A stretch of 64,000 nt of DNA. It comes from Streptomyces spiroverticillatus. GTDB lineage: Bacteria > Actinomycetota > Actinomycetes > Streptomycetales > Streptomycetaceae. Of this stretch, positions 45,667 to 53,597 are shown in pieces. The stretch covers positions 372,001-436,000 of the forward strand of contig BMUX01000004.1 of NCBI GenBank assembly GCA_014650415.1. Reading direction: 5' to 3'. The position numbers and the translations under genes are program-made. The notes under the pieces were generated by a model, which was not told the origin of the DNA, made no database searches, and saw only the letters and a program-made list of their open reading frames with translations. Position 1 is the stretch's first letter; the number at the start of each line of letters is the position of its first letter.

Positions 45667-47040
45667 GTGGCGAGCAAGGACTTCCCGGCCGTCGAGGGTT
45701 CCACGTACGTCCCCGGGGACGAGGGGTACGACGCGGAGCTCGCCGGATTCAACACCGCGTACGCGCACCGCCCCTCCGTGGTCGTGGCGGCCCGGACCGC
45801 CGAGGACGTCCGGGCCGCGGTGACGTACGCCCGCGAGCACCGCCTGAGCGTCGCCGTACAGGCCACCGGCCACGGGCTCTCGGTGGCGAACGAGGGCGGA
45901 GTCGTGATCAGCACCCGCGAACTGGACGGCGTCCGCATCGACGTCAAGGCGCGCACCGCATGGATCGAGGCGGGCGTGCAATGGGGCCGCGTGATCGAGG
46001 AGGCCGCCCGGTTCGGGCTCGCGCCCCTCAGCGGATCGTTCCCGGGCGTCGGCGCGGTCTCGTACACGCTCGGCGGCGGCATCGGCATCCTGGCCCGCGA
46101 GTTCGGATACGCGGCCGACCACCTGAAGGCCGCCGAACTGGTCACCGCCGACGGGGAGTTGAGGACGGTGGACGCCGCGAGCGACCCCGAACTGCTCTGG
46201 GCGCTGCGCGGGGCCGGGCACAACTTCGGCGTGGTGACCGCGATCGAGATCGGCCTCGTTCCGGTGGAGCGGGTGTACGGCGGCCAGCTCGTCTTCGACG
46301 GGGAGCACGCCGAGCAGCTGATGCGGACGTGGGCCGCGTGGACGAGGACGGTGCCGGAGACGGTCAGCTCGGGGATCGGGTTCGTCGTGTACCCGGACAT
46401 TCCCGTGCTCCCCGACGTACTGCGCGGACGGTACGTGGCCACGGTCTCGGTGGCCTTCAACGGGCCGGCCGAGGAGGGCGAGCGGCTGGTGGCTCCGCTG
46501 CGGGCGGTCGCGACGCCGCTCAAGGACGGCATCCGCGAGATGCCGTACACGGACAGCGCCGAGATCTACAGCGACCCGCCCTTTCCGCACGCGTACACCT
46601 CCACGAACGCGCTGCTCAGCGGCATCGACGAGGATGCGCTCGCCTCCGTGCTCAAGGCGGGCGGGCCCGACGCGGACATCATGTGCGTCCTCGGCGTGCG
46701 GCACCTCGGGGGTGCGCTGGCGCGGACGCCGGAGGACGGCGGGAGTGCGCTCGGGCACCGGGACGCCGCGTACCTTGTGCAGCTCATCACACCGATCGAG
46801 GGGAACGATTCCCTGGCCGTCGCCCGTTCCGTACAGGACGACCTGCACACCACGCTCGGCGCGCGGACGCTGGGCTCGGCGCTTGCGTTCACGTTCGCGG
46901 ACGGCGAGCGGGCCACGGAGGCGCAGACCAGGAGCGGTTACGAGGCCGCGGACTACGAGCGGCTGGCGCGGCTGAAGGGCCGCCTGGACCCCGGGAACCT
47001 CTTCCGGAACAACCGCAACATCGTCCCGGTGACGGACTGA
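45667..47040 (+). CDS. FAD-binding oxidoreductase (PCMH domain, berberine-bridge type)
   Basis: The 457-residue protein from GTG 45667 follows a GAGGAG site. The PCMH FAD domain is clear: RPSVVVAARTAEDVRAAVTY, VQATGHGLS (the flavin-linking His region), GSFPGVGAVSYTLGGGIG and FGYAADHLKAAELVTADGE. The C-terminus ends in the BBE motif around RLDPGNLFRNNRNI, the usual NxxRFRxNxNI-like block. Only one of the two cysteine/histidine flavin links is apparent, so FAD may be monocovalent. Such enzymes oxidise alcohols, sugars or alkaloid-like compounds. A strong inverted repeat upstream suggests repressor control. Confidence 0.85.
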   Translation: MASKDFPAVEGSTYVPGDEGYDAELAGFNTAYAHRPSVVVAARTAEDVRAAVTYAREHRLSVAVQATGHGLSVANEGGVVISTRELDGVRIDVKARTAWIEAGVQWGRVIEEAARFGLAPLSGSFPGVGAVSYTLGGGIGILAREFGYAADHLKAAELVTADGELRTVDAASDPELLWALRGAGHNFGVVTAIEIGLVPVERVYGGQLVFDGEHAEQLMRTWAAWTRTVPETVSSGIGFVVYPDIPVLPDVLRGRYVATVSVAFNGPAEEGERLVAPLRAVATPLKDGIREMPYTDSAEIYSDPPFPHAYTSTNALLSGIDEDALASVLKAGGPDADIMCVLGVRHLGGALARTPEDGGSALGHRDAAYLVQLITPIEGNDSLAVARSVQDDLHTTLGARTLGSALAFTFADGERATEAQTRSGYEAADYERLARLKGRLDPGNLFRNNRNIVPVTD

Positions 47041-47051
47041 GCGGGCACGGG

Positions 47052-47076
47052 CCGACCTGACGGGGCGACAGGTCGG
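47052..47076 (+). terminator. Hairpin after the FAD oxidoreductase gene
   Basis: CCGACCTG (47052-47059) pairs with CAGGTCGG (47069-47076). Outer GGGCC and GGCCC words could extend the structure. Confidence 0.5.
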
Positions 47077-47119
47077 TCACCCGGCCCGTCACCCCTCTGG
47101 TCCAGCCGGGTGAGTTGTC

Positions 47120-47135
47120 ATCTCATATCTGAGAT
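47120..47135. promoter_or_regulatory. Palindromic element before the XRE-MurA fusion gene
   Basis: ATCTCA and TGAGAT flank TATC, in the only AT-rich part of the upstream region, 12 bp before the start codon. It may overlap the -10 promoter region. Autoregulation by the protein's own XRE domain is an attractive inference. Confidence 0.45.
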
Positions 47136-47147
47136 AGCCTTCCGCTC

Positions 47148-48677
47148 ATGGCAGACGACTACCTCGTACGCATCGGCAAGCTCATCCGTGACGCGCGTCA
47201 GCACCGTGGCTGGACGCAGACGCAGCTCGCGGACGCACTCGGCACCAGCCAGAGCGCGGTGAACCGGATCGAGCGCGGCAATCAAAACATCAGCCTTGAG
47301 ATGATCGCCCGAATCGGTGAAGCCCTCGACAGTGAGATCGTGTCGCTGGGGTACTCGGGTCCGATGCATCTTCGAGTGGTGGGGGGTCGTCGCCTCTCCG
47401 GCGCGATCGACGTCAAGACCAGCAAGAACGCGTGCGTGGCGCTGCTGTGCGGCTCGCTCCTGAACAAGGGCCGCACGGTCCTGCGCAAGGTCGCCCGGAT
47501 CGAGGAGGTGTTCCGCCTTCTGGAGGTACTCGGCTCCATCGGCGTGCGCACCCGCTGGATCAACGACGGCAAGGACCTGGAGATCGTCCCGCCGGCCGAG
47601 CTGGACATGGCGGCCATCGACGCGGACGCCGCCCGCCGGACCCGCTCGATCATCATGTTCCTCGGCCCGCTGCTGCACCGCATGGACCGCTTCAAGCTGC
47701 CGTACGCGGGCGGCTGCGACCTCGGCACGCGCACGATCGAGCCGCACATGATCGCGCTGCGCCGGTTCGGCCTGGACATCACCGCTACCGAGGGCATCTA
47801 CCACGCCGAGGTCGAGAAGTCGGCCGGTCCCGACCGCCCGATCGTCCTGACCGAGCGCGGCGACACCGTCACCGAGAACGCGCTGCTGGCCGCCGCCCGG
47901 CACGACGGCACGACCGTCATCCGCAACGCGTCCTCCAACTACATGGTCCAGGACCTGTGCTTCTTCCTGGAGGCGCTGGGCGTCAAGGTCGAGGGCGTCG
48001 GCACCACCACCCTGACCGTGCACGGCGTGCCGGACATCGACGTCGACGTCGACTACTCCCCCTCCGAGGACCCGGTCGAGGCGATGAGCCTGCTGGCCGC
48101 CGCCGTGGTCACGGAGTCCGAGCTGACGATCCGCCGGGTCCCGATCGAGTTCCTGGAGATCGAGCTCGCCGTCCTGGAGGAGATGGGCCTCGACCACGAC
48201 CGCTCCGCCGAGTACAGCGCGGACAACGGCCGCACCCGTCTCGTCGACCTGACGGTCCGCCCCTCGAAGCTCGAAGCGCCGATCGACAAGATCCACCCGA
48301 TGCCCTTCCCGGGCCTCAACATCGACAACGTGCCCTTCTTCGCGGCCATCGCGGCCACGGCCCAGGGCCAGACCCTCATCCACGACTGGGTCTACGACAA
48401 CCGCGCGATCTACCTCACGGACCTCAACCGCCTCGGCGGCCGCCTCCAACTCCTGGACCCGCACCGGGTGTTGGTCGAGGGCCCGACCCGCTGGCGCGCG
48501 GCCGAGATGATGTGCCCGCCCGCGCTGCGGCCCGCCGTGGTCGTCCTGCTGGCCATGATGGCGGCCGAGGGCACGTCCGTACTGCGCAACGTGTACGTGA
48601 TCAACCGGGGTTACGAGGACCTGGCGGAGCGCCTGAACTCGGTGGGCGCGCAGATCGAGATCTTCCGGGACATCTAG
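47148..48677 (+). CDS. XRE-type HTH domain fused to UDP-N-acetylglucosamine 1-carboxyvinyltransferase (MurA-like)
   Basis: The 509-residue protein has an N-terminal Cro/C1 helix-turn-helix at about 7-62 (RIGKLIRDARQHRGWTQTQL; TSQSAVNRIERGNQNISLEM). An EPSP synthase/MurA fold follows at about 75-505. The MurA Lys is in TSKNACVALL, and the catalytic Cys is in GGCDLGTRTIEPH, where fosfomycin-sensitive MurA has its Cys. Active MurA transfers enolpyruvate from PEP to UDP-GlcNAc, the first committed peptidoglycan step. The usual length is about 420, so about 75 residues are extra. From memory, S. coelicolor SCO5998 is alike. It may be a regulator, an enzyme, or both. Convergent stop overlaps the next gene. 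Confidence 0.88.
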   Translation: MADDYLVRIGKLIRDARQHRGWTQTQLADALGTSQSAVNRIERGNQNISLEMIARIGEALDSEIVSLGYSGPMHLRVVGGRRLSGAIDVKTSKNACVALLCGSLLNKGRTVLRKVARIEEVFRLLEVLGSIGVRTRWINDGKDLEIVPPAELDMAAIDADAARRTRSIIMFLGPLLHRMDRFKLPYAGGCDLGTRTIEPHMIALRRFGLDITATEGIYHAEVEKSAGPDRPIVLTERGDTVTENALLAAARHDGTTVIRNASSNYMVQDLCFFLEALGVKVEGVGTTTLTVHGVPDIDVDVDYSPSEDPVEAMSLLAAAVVTESELTIRRVPIEFLEIELAVLEEMGLDHDRSAEYSADNGRTRLVDLTVRPSKLEAPIDKIHPMPFPGLNIDNVPFFAAIAATAQGQTLIHDWVYDNRAIYLTDLNRLGGRLQLLDPHRVLVEGPTRWRAAEMMCPPALRPAVVVLLAMMAAEGTSVLRNVYVINRGYEDLAERLNSVGAQIEIFRDI

Positions 48678-49240
48678 GACTCGGAGGAGTCAGGTCCGGC
48701 GGATTCGCCCAGCGCCCGGTGCATGTGCTCCAGGCGCGCACGGGTCCGCCGGACCTCCCGGACCTCCGCCCAGCCGAGGAGCACGACGAGCGCCACCGCG
48801 CCCAGGCCGATCAGCGGGTCGAAGACGAGGAACGCCAGCACGCAGAACCCGGCTCCGATCACACCGAACACCGGGAGGGCCCGCCGACGGCGCTCGAGGC
48901 GGGTGCCGTGGCGGGCGACCAGGGTGCGCATCGCCTCGCGGTCCTCCGCGGCGGAGGGCACCAGCCCCTTCTTCAACCAGTTCTCCATGCGCCCGAGTTG
49001 GACCTTCGAGACGTTTGCCGCACGGCGGTCCGCGCGGGACAGGTACAGCGTGCCGACCACCGCCCCGCTGCCGGAAAGGCAGCCCATGACCAGGCTGTCG
49101 AGCCATTCGGACTGAAGGTCGACCGAAGCGAGCACGAGCACCGCGACGACCCACACCACGGCGGCGTAGATCCAGGGGCGGTCGTTCACCCAGGCGAGGG
49201 CACGGCGCGAAGAACCCGACATCGAAGACATGTTCGGCAT
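48674..49240 (-). CDS. Hypothetical four-helix membrane protein
   Basis: The 188-residue protein has four hydrophobic segments in two pairs: WIYAAVVWVVAVLVLASV and SLVMGCLSGSGAVVGTLYL, then VFGVIGAGFCVLAFLVFDP and GLGAVALVVLLGWAEV. A hydrophilic, basic cytoplasmic-type loop lies between the pairs. I do not recognise a family. Its stop codon overlaps the MurA-like stop on the opposite strand by three bases (CTAG). The start could be 49240 or the Met residues a few codons downstream. No function is offered. Confidence 0.6.
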   Translation of the reverse strand: MPNMSSMSGSSRRALAWVNDRPWIYAAVVWVVAVLVLASVDLQSEWLDSLVMGCLSGSGAVVGTLYLSRADRRAANVSKVQLGRMENWLKKGLVPSAAEDREAMRTLVARHGTRLERRRRALPVFGVIGAGFCVLAFLVFDPLIGLGAVALVVLLGWAEVREVRRTRARLEHMHRALGESAGPDSSES

Positions 49241-49283
49241 CTTAGGGCCGTCCTGACCTGGCGCTTCACCCAGGCGGGGGGAG

Positions 49284-49793
49284 TCAGGGCCGGGCGGGGG
49301 CGCTGCGGTGGGCGAAGCGCTCCTTGGCCGTGCGGCCCCGCCGCTCCACCGGGATCGCGCCGGTCGCGGCGGAGAGACCGTACGGCGGCATGTAGGCGTA
49401 GATGGACTCGTACGAGCCCTCCGGCGAGACGTACGACTCGTGCCACAGGCCGACGTGGCCGGGCACCTTGCCCTCGCGCTGCTTGCGGTTGATGTACTTC
49501 CACACCCGGTGGTGGAACATCTGCGGCGAGGCGGCGTAGCTGTAGAGCTGCTCCTTGGTCTTCCAGTACTGGACGACGTAGTACGAGCGCGGGGACCCGG
49601 TGAGCAGGACGTGGCCGAGCAGACCCCGGCTGCGGTCCTTCTTCAGCTCGCTGAGCATCCGGAACATCGACACCATCACCGGCAGCCAGTGGTGCACCGC
49701 CCAGAAGTGGTTGATCCGCATGCCGATCAGCAGGACCACGGCGTCGCCCTCCAGGGCCGCCGTGGTGTTCCCCATGTTCACCTTGCCGGACAT
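49284..49793 (-). CDS. DUF4188 family protein (monooxygenase-like)
   Basis: The 169-residue protein matches DUF4188: VVLLIGMRINHFWAVHHWLPV near the start, GSPRSYYVVQYWKTKEQLYSYA, HHRVWKYINRKQREG, GLWHESYVSPEGSYESIYAYMPP. Related domains are ferredoxin-like dimeric alpha-beta barrels, some with monooxygenase or haem roles; the activity here is unknown. ATG 49793 with GAGGGG 8 nt upstream is preferred to GTG 49802. It is divergent from a MerR gene, with a perfect palindrome between, so MerR control is likely. Confidence 0.8.
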   Translation of the reverse strand: MSGKVNMGNTTAALEGDAVVLLIGMRINHFWAVHHWLPVMVSMFRMLSELKKDRSRGLLGHVLLTGSPRSYYVVQYWKTKEQLYSYAASPQMFHHRVWKYINRKQREGKVPGHVGLWHESYVSPEGSYESIYAYMPPYGLSAATGAIPVERRGRTAKERFAHRSAPARP

Positions 49794-49835
49794 CTCGCCC
49801 ACCCCTCAGCTCAGCTCGGCCAACTCGGTACGGGC

Positions 49836-49860
49836 GCTTGGATAACACGACTATCCAAGC
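49836..49860. promoter_or_regulatory. MerR-type palindromic operator between DUF4188 and MerR genes
   Basis: GCTTGGATA (49836-49844) and TATCCAAGC (49852-49860) are perfect 9-bp arms with a 7-nt spacer. Another half-site, TTGGATAG, begins near 49869. It lies 43-46 bp from both starts. Such dyads are usual for MerR regulators. Confidence 0.7.
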
Positions 49861-49905
49861 GGCGCATGGTTGGATAGTGACACTCCCCAAGGAGAGGTAC
49901 AAGGG

Positions 49906-50553
49906 ATGCGGCTGGCCGAGTTGAGCGAGCGGAGCGGAGTCTCCCTCGCGACCATCAAGTACTACCTGCGGCAAGGGCTGTTGGCGCCCGGCAGCCGCGT
50001 CTCGGCGACGACCGCCGAGTACGACGAGAGCCATGTGCGGCGACTGCGTCTCATACGCGCCCTGCTCCAGGTGGGCGGGCTGCCGGTGGCGACCGCGCGC
50101 AAGGTGCTGGGGCACGTGGACGACGCGTCCCTCGGCCGTACGATCCGGATGGGCGCGGCGCTCTGGGAGTTGCCGCACGGGCCCGACCCGGACGACGACG
50201 GCAAGGACGAGGCCACGGCGGCGGCGCGGGTCGAGGTGGACCGGCTGCTGGAGAAGCTGGGCTGGGGGACGGTGCGGGAGATAGGTGAACTGTCTCCCGC
50301 ACACCGGTCGTTGGTGGTGGCGGTGGCGACGCTCAGACGCCTCGGGTACGCGTGGGACTCCGAACTGATGGCCCCGTACGCCGAGTTGATGCACCAGGCG
50401 GCGGTCCGTGATCTCGACTTCGTGGAGACGCATCCTTCGGAGGAGGAGAAGGTCGAGACCGCGGTCGCGGCGGCGATACTGTTCCGGCCGGTCCTGGAGG
50501 CGCTGCACCGGCTGGCGCAGGAGGAGGAGTCGGCGCGGCGGTACGGGCTGTAG
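49906..50553 (+). CDS. MerR family transcriptional regulator
   Basis: The 215-residue protein from ATG 49906 begins MRLAELSERSGVSLATIKYYLRQGLL, the MerR HTH with the YYLRxGLL recognition region. The winged part is ESHVRRLRLIRALLQVGGLPV, followed by a dimer helix. The C-terminal 130 residues hold no obvious cysteine-rich metal site, so the inducer is probably organic. A charged helix-rich effector region ends at QEEESARRYGL. The gene faces the DUF4188 gene across a shared palindrome, suggesting autoregulation and control of its neighbour. Confidence 0.82.
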   Translation: MRLAELSERSGVSLATIKYYLRQGLLAPGSRVSATTAEYDESHVRRLRLIRALLQVGGLPVATARKVLGHVDDASLGRTIRMGAALWELPHGPDPDDDGKDEATAAARVEVDRLLEKLGWGTVREIGELSPAHRSLVVAVATLRRLGYAWDSELMAPYAELMHQAAVRDLDFVETHPSEEEKVETAVAAAILFRPVLEALHRLAQEEESARRYGL

Positions 50554-50559
50554 GGCCGG

Positions 50560-51513
50560 CTAGAGGTCGAGGACCAGGCGGGTTCCCTTGCAGCGGGAGA
50601 CGCAGATCATCATGGTCTCGTTGGTGGCGCGTTCGGCGTCGGTGAGGACCGTGTCGCGGTGGTCGGGGACGCCGTCGAGCACGTCGGTCTCGCAGGTGCC
50701 GCAGGTGCCCTCGGTGCAGGAGTAGAGGACTTCGACGCCTGCCGAGCGGACGGCCTCAAGGACGGATTGGTCCGGGGTGACGGTCAACGTCCGCGTGGAG
50801 CGGGCGAGTTCGAGCTCGAAGGAGTCGAGAGGGGTCTCCTGCTCCAGGGGCTGGAAGCGCTCCAGGTGGAGGGTTCCGGGCGGCCAGTTCGCGGTGTGGT
50901 GGGCGGTGACGGCGTCGAGGAGCGGGGTCGGGCCGCAGCAGTAGACGCGGGTGTCCGGGTCGGGGTCGGCGAGGGCGGCGGGCAGGTCGAGCAGACCGGT
51001 CTCGTCGTGCGGGGCGATGCGGATGCGGCCGGGGCCGTAGCGGGCGGTCAACTCGTCGGCGTACGCCATGGATTGGCGGGTGCGGCCTCCGTAGAGGAGT
51101 GTCCACTCGGCGCCGACGGACTCCGCCGCCGCGAGCATCGGGAGCAGCGGGGTGATGCCGATGCCGCCCGCGACGAAGCGGTAGCGGGGCGCGGGGTGGA
51201 GGGGGAAGTGGTTGCGGGGGCCGCGGGCGGTGACCTTCGTGCCGGGTGCCAGTTCGCGGTGGACGTGGGCTGAACCACCGCGCCCCGCAGGCTCGTTGAG
51301 GACGGCGATGCGCCAGGTGCGGCGGTCGGCGGGGTCGCCGCAGAGGGAGTAGGTGCGGATCAGGTCGGGGGTGAGCACCAGGTCGATGTGGGCGCCGGGA
51401 TCCCAGGCGGGGAGGTCGGCGCCGTCCGGGGCGCGGAGGGTGAGCGCGAGGACGCCGTCAGCGATCAACTCCGCCTGCTCCACGGACAGTTCGAGGTCGC
51501 ACGTCGTCGTCAT
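50560..51513 (-). CDS. Phthalate-dioxygenase-reductase-type oxidoreductase (FMN, NAD(P)H and 2Fe-2S domains)
   Basis: The 317-residue protein carries an FAD/FMN-binding barrel (LTPDLIRTYSLCGDP: the RxYS motif), an NAD(P)H domain (RFVAGGIGITPLLPML; RVYCCGPTPLLDAV) and a C-terminal plant-type ferredoxin with cysteines in CTEGTCGTCETD and MICVSRC. This is the order in class IA/VanB reductases. It passes electrons from NAD(P)H to the Rieske oxygenase in the same operon. The start ATG 51513 overlaps the 52-residue gene stop (ATGA), with GAAGGA upstream. Cytoplasmic. Confidence 0.9.
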   Translation of the reverse strand: MTTTCDLELSVEQAELIADGVLALTLRAPDGADLPAWDPGAHIDLVLTPDLIRTYSLCGDPADRRTWRIAVLNEPAGRGGSAHVHRELAPGTKVTARGPRNHFPLHPAPRYRFVAGGIGITPLLPMLAAAESVGAEWTLLYGGRTRQSMAYADELTARYGPGRIRIAPHDETGLLDLPAALADPDPDTRVYCCGPTPLLDAVTAHHTANWPPGTLHLERFQPLEQETPLDSFELELARSTRTLTVTPDQSVLEAVRSAGVEVLYSCTEGTCGTCETDVLDGVPDHRDTVLTDAERATNETMMICVSRCKGTRLVLDL

Positions 51514-51668
51514 TGGTGTCCTTCGGGGTGGGACAGCATCCAGTCCCACATCTCGACCGGGTCCTGGGCGGTGTGCTCGGCGCCGCAGTGGCAGGTGCCG
51601 TGCAGGCGGTCGGTGCCGGGGAGCCAGTGGATGCGGTACACCTTCCCGGACGTATCTCCGCCGGTCAT
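51510..51668 (-). CDS. 52-residue Cys/His-containing small protein in the Rieske oxygenase operon
   Basis: The reading frame MTGGDTSGKVYRIHWLPG leads to GTCHCGAEH and ends SHPEGHQ. The start (ATG 51668) overlaps the Rieske oxygenase stop by four bases, and its stop overlaps the reductase start by four bases, so translation is coupled at both ends. CHCGAEH plus a later His could bind a metal such as zinc. The sequence has normal codon bias in this frame. I do not recognise a named family. A role in assembling or bridging the oxygenase-reductase pair is only a guess. Confidence 0.72.
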   Translation of the reverse strand: MTGGDTSGKVYRIHWLPGTDRLHGTCHCGAEHTAQDPVEMWDWMLSHPEGHQ

Positions 51669-52732
51669 CGCACCGCCTCCACCGGCTTGGCGCCCTCTTC
51701 GGCCAGGCGGGCGAGGATGCGGCGGGCGGCGAGGGCGCCGGTGTCGATGTTGATGCTGAGTTCCTGGTAGCCGTCGGGCTCGGTGTCCAGGGTGCGCTGG
51801 AGGAGGTTGAGGGCGTTGACGTCCTGCATGACGACCTCGTGGTTGAAGTCCCGCAGGAACGCGGTCACTTCGGCGTCGTCGGTGGCGAAGTCGCGGGAGA
51901 CCGCCCAGAAGTCGTAGACCTTGCCCTCGCTGGAGGGGGTGATGGCGTACGTGATCTCGGTGTGGAAGGCGTTCGGGTCGGTGCCGTCCGCCTCGGGGAG
52001 GACGCCCACGGGTGCGATGCGGCTGTGCAGGAGGTAGAGGCAGGGGGCGAAGTACTCGATGTCCTGCCAGCGGGTGATCCGGCCGTCGATTCCGGTGGAG
52101 CGGGCGTAGAAGGGCGGGCATGCGGCGTCGTCCATGTGGCGGCTGACGCGCACGATGCCGGCGTCCTCGTCGACCTCGGTGGTGATGGGGGTCTCGGCGA
52201 CCTCGGGGGTGCCGATGCAGCCGCCGTGCAGATACGTCTCGTGGGAGAGGTCCATGAGGTTGTCGACAAGGAGGCCGTAGTCGCCGTCGATGGGCTCCAT
52301 GCCGGTGACGGTCGTCCACGCCGGGTCGGCGAGGTGGCGGGCGCGCGGAATGGTCTGCGGGTCGGCGAGGGCCGGGTCGCCGATCCAGATCCAGATCAGG
52401 GCGTCCTGCTCGACGAGTGGATAGGAGGCGACGCGGGCGGTGCGCGGGACGCGCTTCTGGCCGGGCACGGAGACGCAGGTGCCGGTGGTGTCGTAGGTGA
52501 AGCCGTGGTAGCCGCAGACGATGCGGTCGCCGTCGAGGCGGCTCTCGGAGAGCGGGAAGCGCCGGTGCACGCAGCGGTCGGCGAGGGCGACGGGGGTGTG
52601 GTCGTCCTCGGTGCGGTAGAGCACGACGGGCTCGCCGAGGATCGTACGGCCGAGGAGTTCGCGGCCGATCTCGTGGGCGTAGGCGGCGACGTACCACTGG
52701 TTGCGGGCGAAGGGCGTGCTGGTGGAGGTCAT
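51665..52732 (-). CDS. Rieske 2Fe-2S oxygenase, large subunit (VanA/aromatic O-demethylase-like)
   Basis: The 355-residue protein has a Rieske domain (CVHRRFPLSESRLDGDRIVCGYHGF: C-x-H and C-x2-H ligands) and a catalytic domain with the mononuclear iron motif NLMDLSHETYLHG. FARNQWYVAAYAHEIG at the start is typical of VanA-type monooxygenases. These enzymes demethylate or hydroxylate aromatic acids using the linked reductase. I chose ATG 52732 since the first 12 codons of the longer frame have no support. Upstream by 73 bp is the IclR gene. Substrate could be an aromatic ether or acid; it cannot be set by sequence. Confidence 0.9.
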   Translation of the reverse strand: MTSTSTPFARNQWYVAAYAHEIGRELLGRTILGEPVVLYRTEDDHTPVALADRCVHRRFPLSESRLDGDRIVCGYHGFTYDTTGTCVSVPGQKRVPRTARVASYPLVEQDALIWIWIGDPALADPQTIPRARHLADPAWTTVTGMEPIDGDYGLLVDNLMDLSHETYLHGGCIGTPEVAETPITTEVDEDAGIVRVSRHMDDAACPPFYARSTGIDGRITRWQDIEYFAPCLYLLHSRIAPVGVLPEADGTDPNAFHTEITYAITPSSEGKVYDFWAVSRDFATDDAEVTAFLRDFNHEVVMQDVNALNLLQRTLDTEPDGYQELSINIDTGALAARRILARLAEEGAKPVEAVR

Positions 52733-52805
52733 GCGCTTACGGTCGTGACGCGGGCCACCGGGCGGCAAGGCGACTTCCGTCAGGCGGAAGGTCCTTCTGT
52801 GTACG

Positions 52806-53597
52806 TCAGGCGGGAGGGCCTTCCGCGTACGGTTCCGGCTTGGGCTGCCAGCCGAGCGCCCGGGAGATGCCGCGTGCGGCGAGGCGGACGGCGGGTATCA
52901 ACGCCGGTACCTGCGCGCCCCGTTCGGGCACGACGACCGAGACGGCGGCGACGACCGACCCGTCCGGGCCGCGCACGGCGGAGGCCACGGACAGGGCGTC
53001 GTCAGTGATCTGACGGCCGCTCACCGCGCAGCCGGTGCGCCGCACTTCGGCCAGCACGCGGCGCAGCCGGGCCGGGTCGGTGATCGTGTACGGGGTGAAC
53101 GCGGCCAGCGGGCTGCTCGTGTACGCCTCCTGGAGCGCGGCGTCGCCGTGCGCGAGCAGGGCGAGGCCGACCCCGGTGGCGTGCAGGGGCCACCGGGCGC
53201 CGACCCTTGTCCGTACCCCTACCGCCGAACGGCCCGAAAGCCACTCGATGTAGACGACCTCCGTGCCGTCGCGCACCGCGAACTGCACGTTCTCGTGGGT
53301 CGCCTCGTACAGGTCCTCCAGGAAGGGCAGGGCAACCTGCCGCAGCCCGAGCCCGCGCGGGGCAAGGGCTGCGGTCTCCCACAGGCGCAGTCCGATGTGG
53401 TACGTCCCGGCCGCGTCCCGCTCCAGTGCGCCCCACGCGGTGAGCGCGCCGACGAGCCGGTGCGCGGTGGTGAGGGTGAGCCCGGCCCGCTTGGCGATGT
53501 CGGTCAGCATGAGCGCCGGGTGCGCGTGGTCGAACGCGCCGAGGACGGCGAGGAGCCGGGCGGGTGCGTCGCGGGGCGGCGGGGGCTTGGCGGTCAC
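52806..53597 (-). CDS. IclR family transcriptional regulator
   Basis: The 263-residue protein has the IclR winged helix (LMLTDIAKRAGLTLTTAHRLVGALTAWGALERD). The effector domain runs from TYHIGLRLWETAALAP to the end, with the HATGVGLALLAHG loop. IclR proteins often control aromatic degradation and respond to the substrate or an intermediate. GTG 53597 overlaps the transporter stop by four bases. Its location inside the transporter/oxygenase operon suggests local control. Confidence 0.9.
   Translation of the reverse strand: MTAKPPPPRDAPARLLAVLGAFDHAHPALMLTDIAKRAGLTLTTAHRLVGALTAWGALERDAAGTYHIGLRLWETAALAPRGLGLRQVALPFLEDLYEATHENVQFAVRDGTEVVYIEWLSGRSAVGVRTRVGARWPLHATGVGLALLAHGDAALQEAYTSSPLAAFTPYTITDPARLRRVLAEVRRTGCAVSGRQITDDALSVASAVRGPDGSVVAAVSVVVPERGAQVPALIPAVRLAARGISRALGWQPKPEPYAEGPPA

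Noticed and set aside
44437..46848. 803-residue open frame on the minus strand
   Set aside because: It is antisense to the lyase and FAD oxidoreductase genes, whose motifs are unambiguous.
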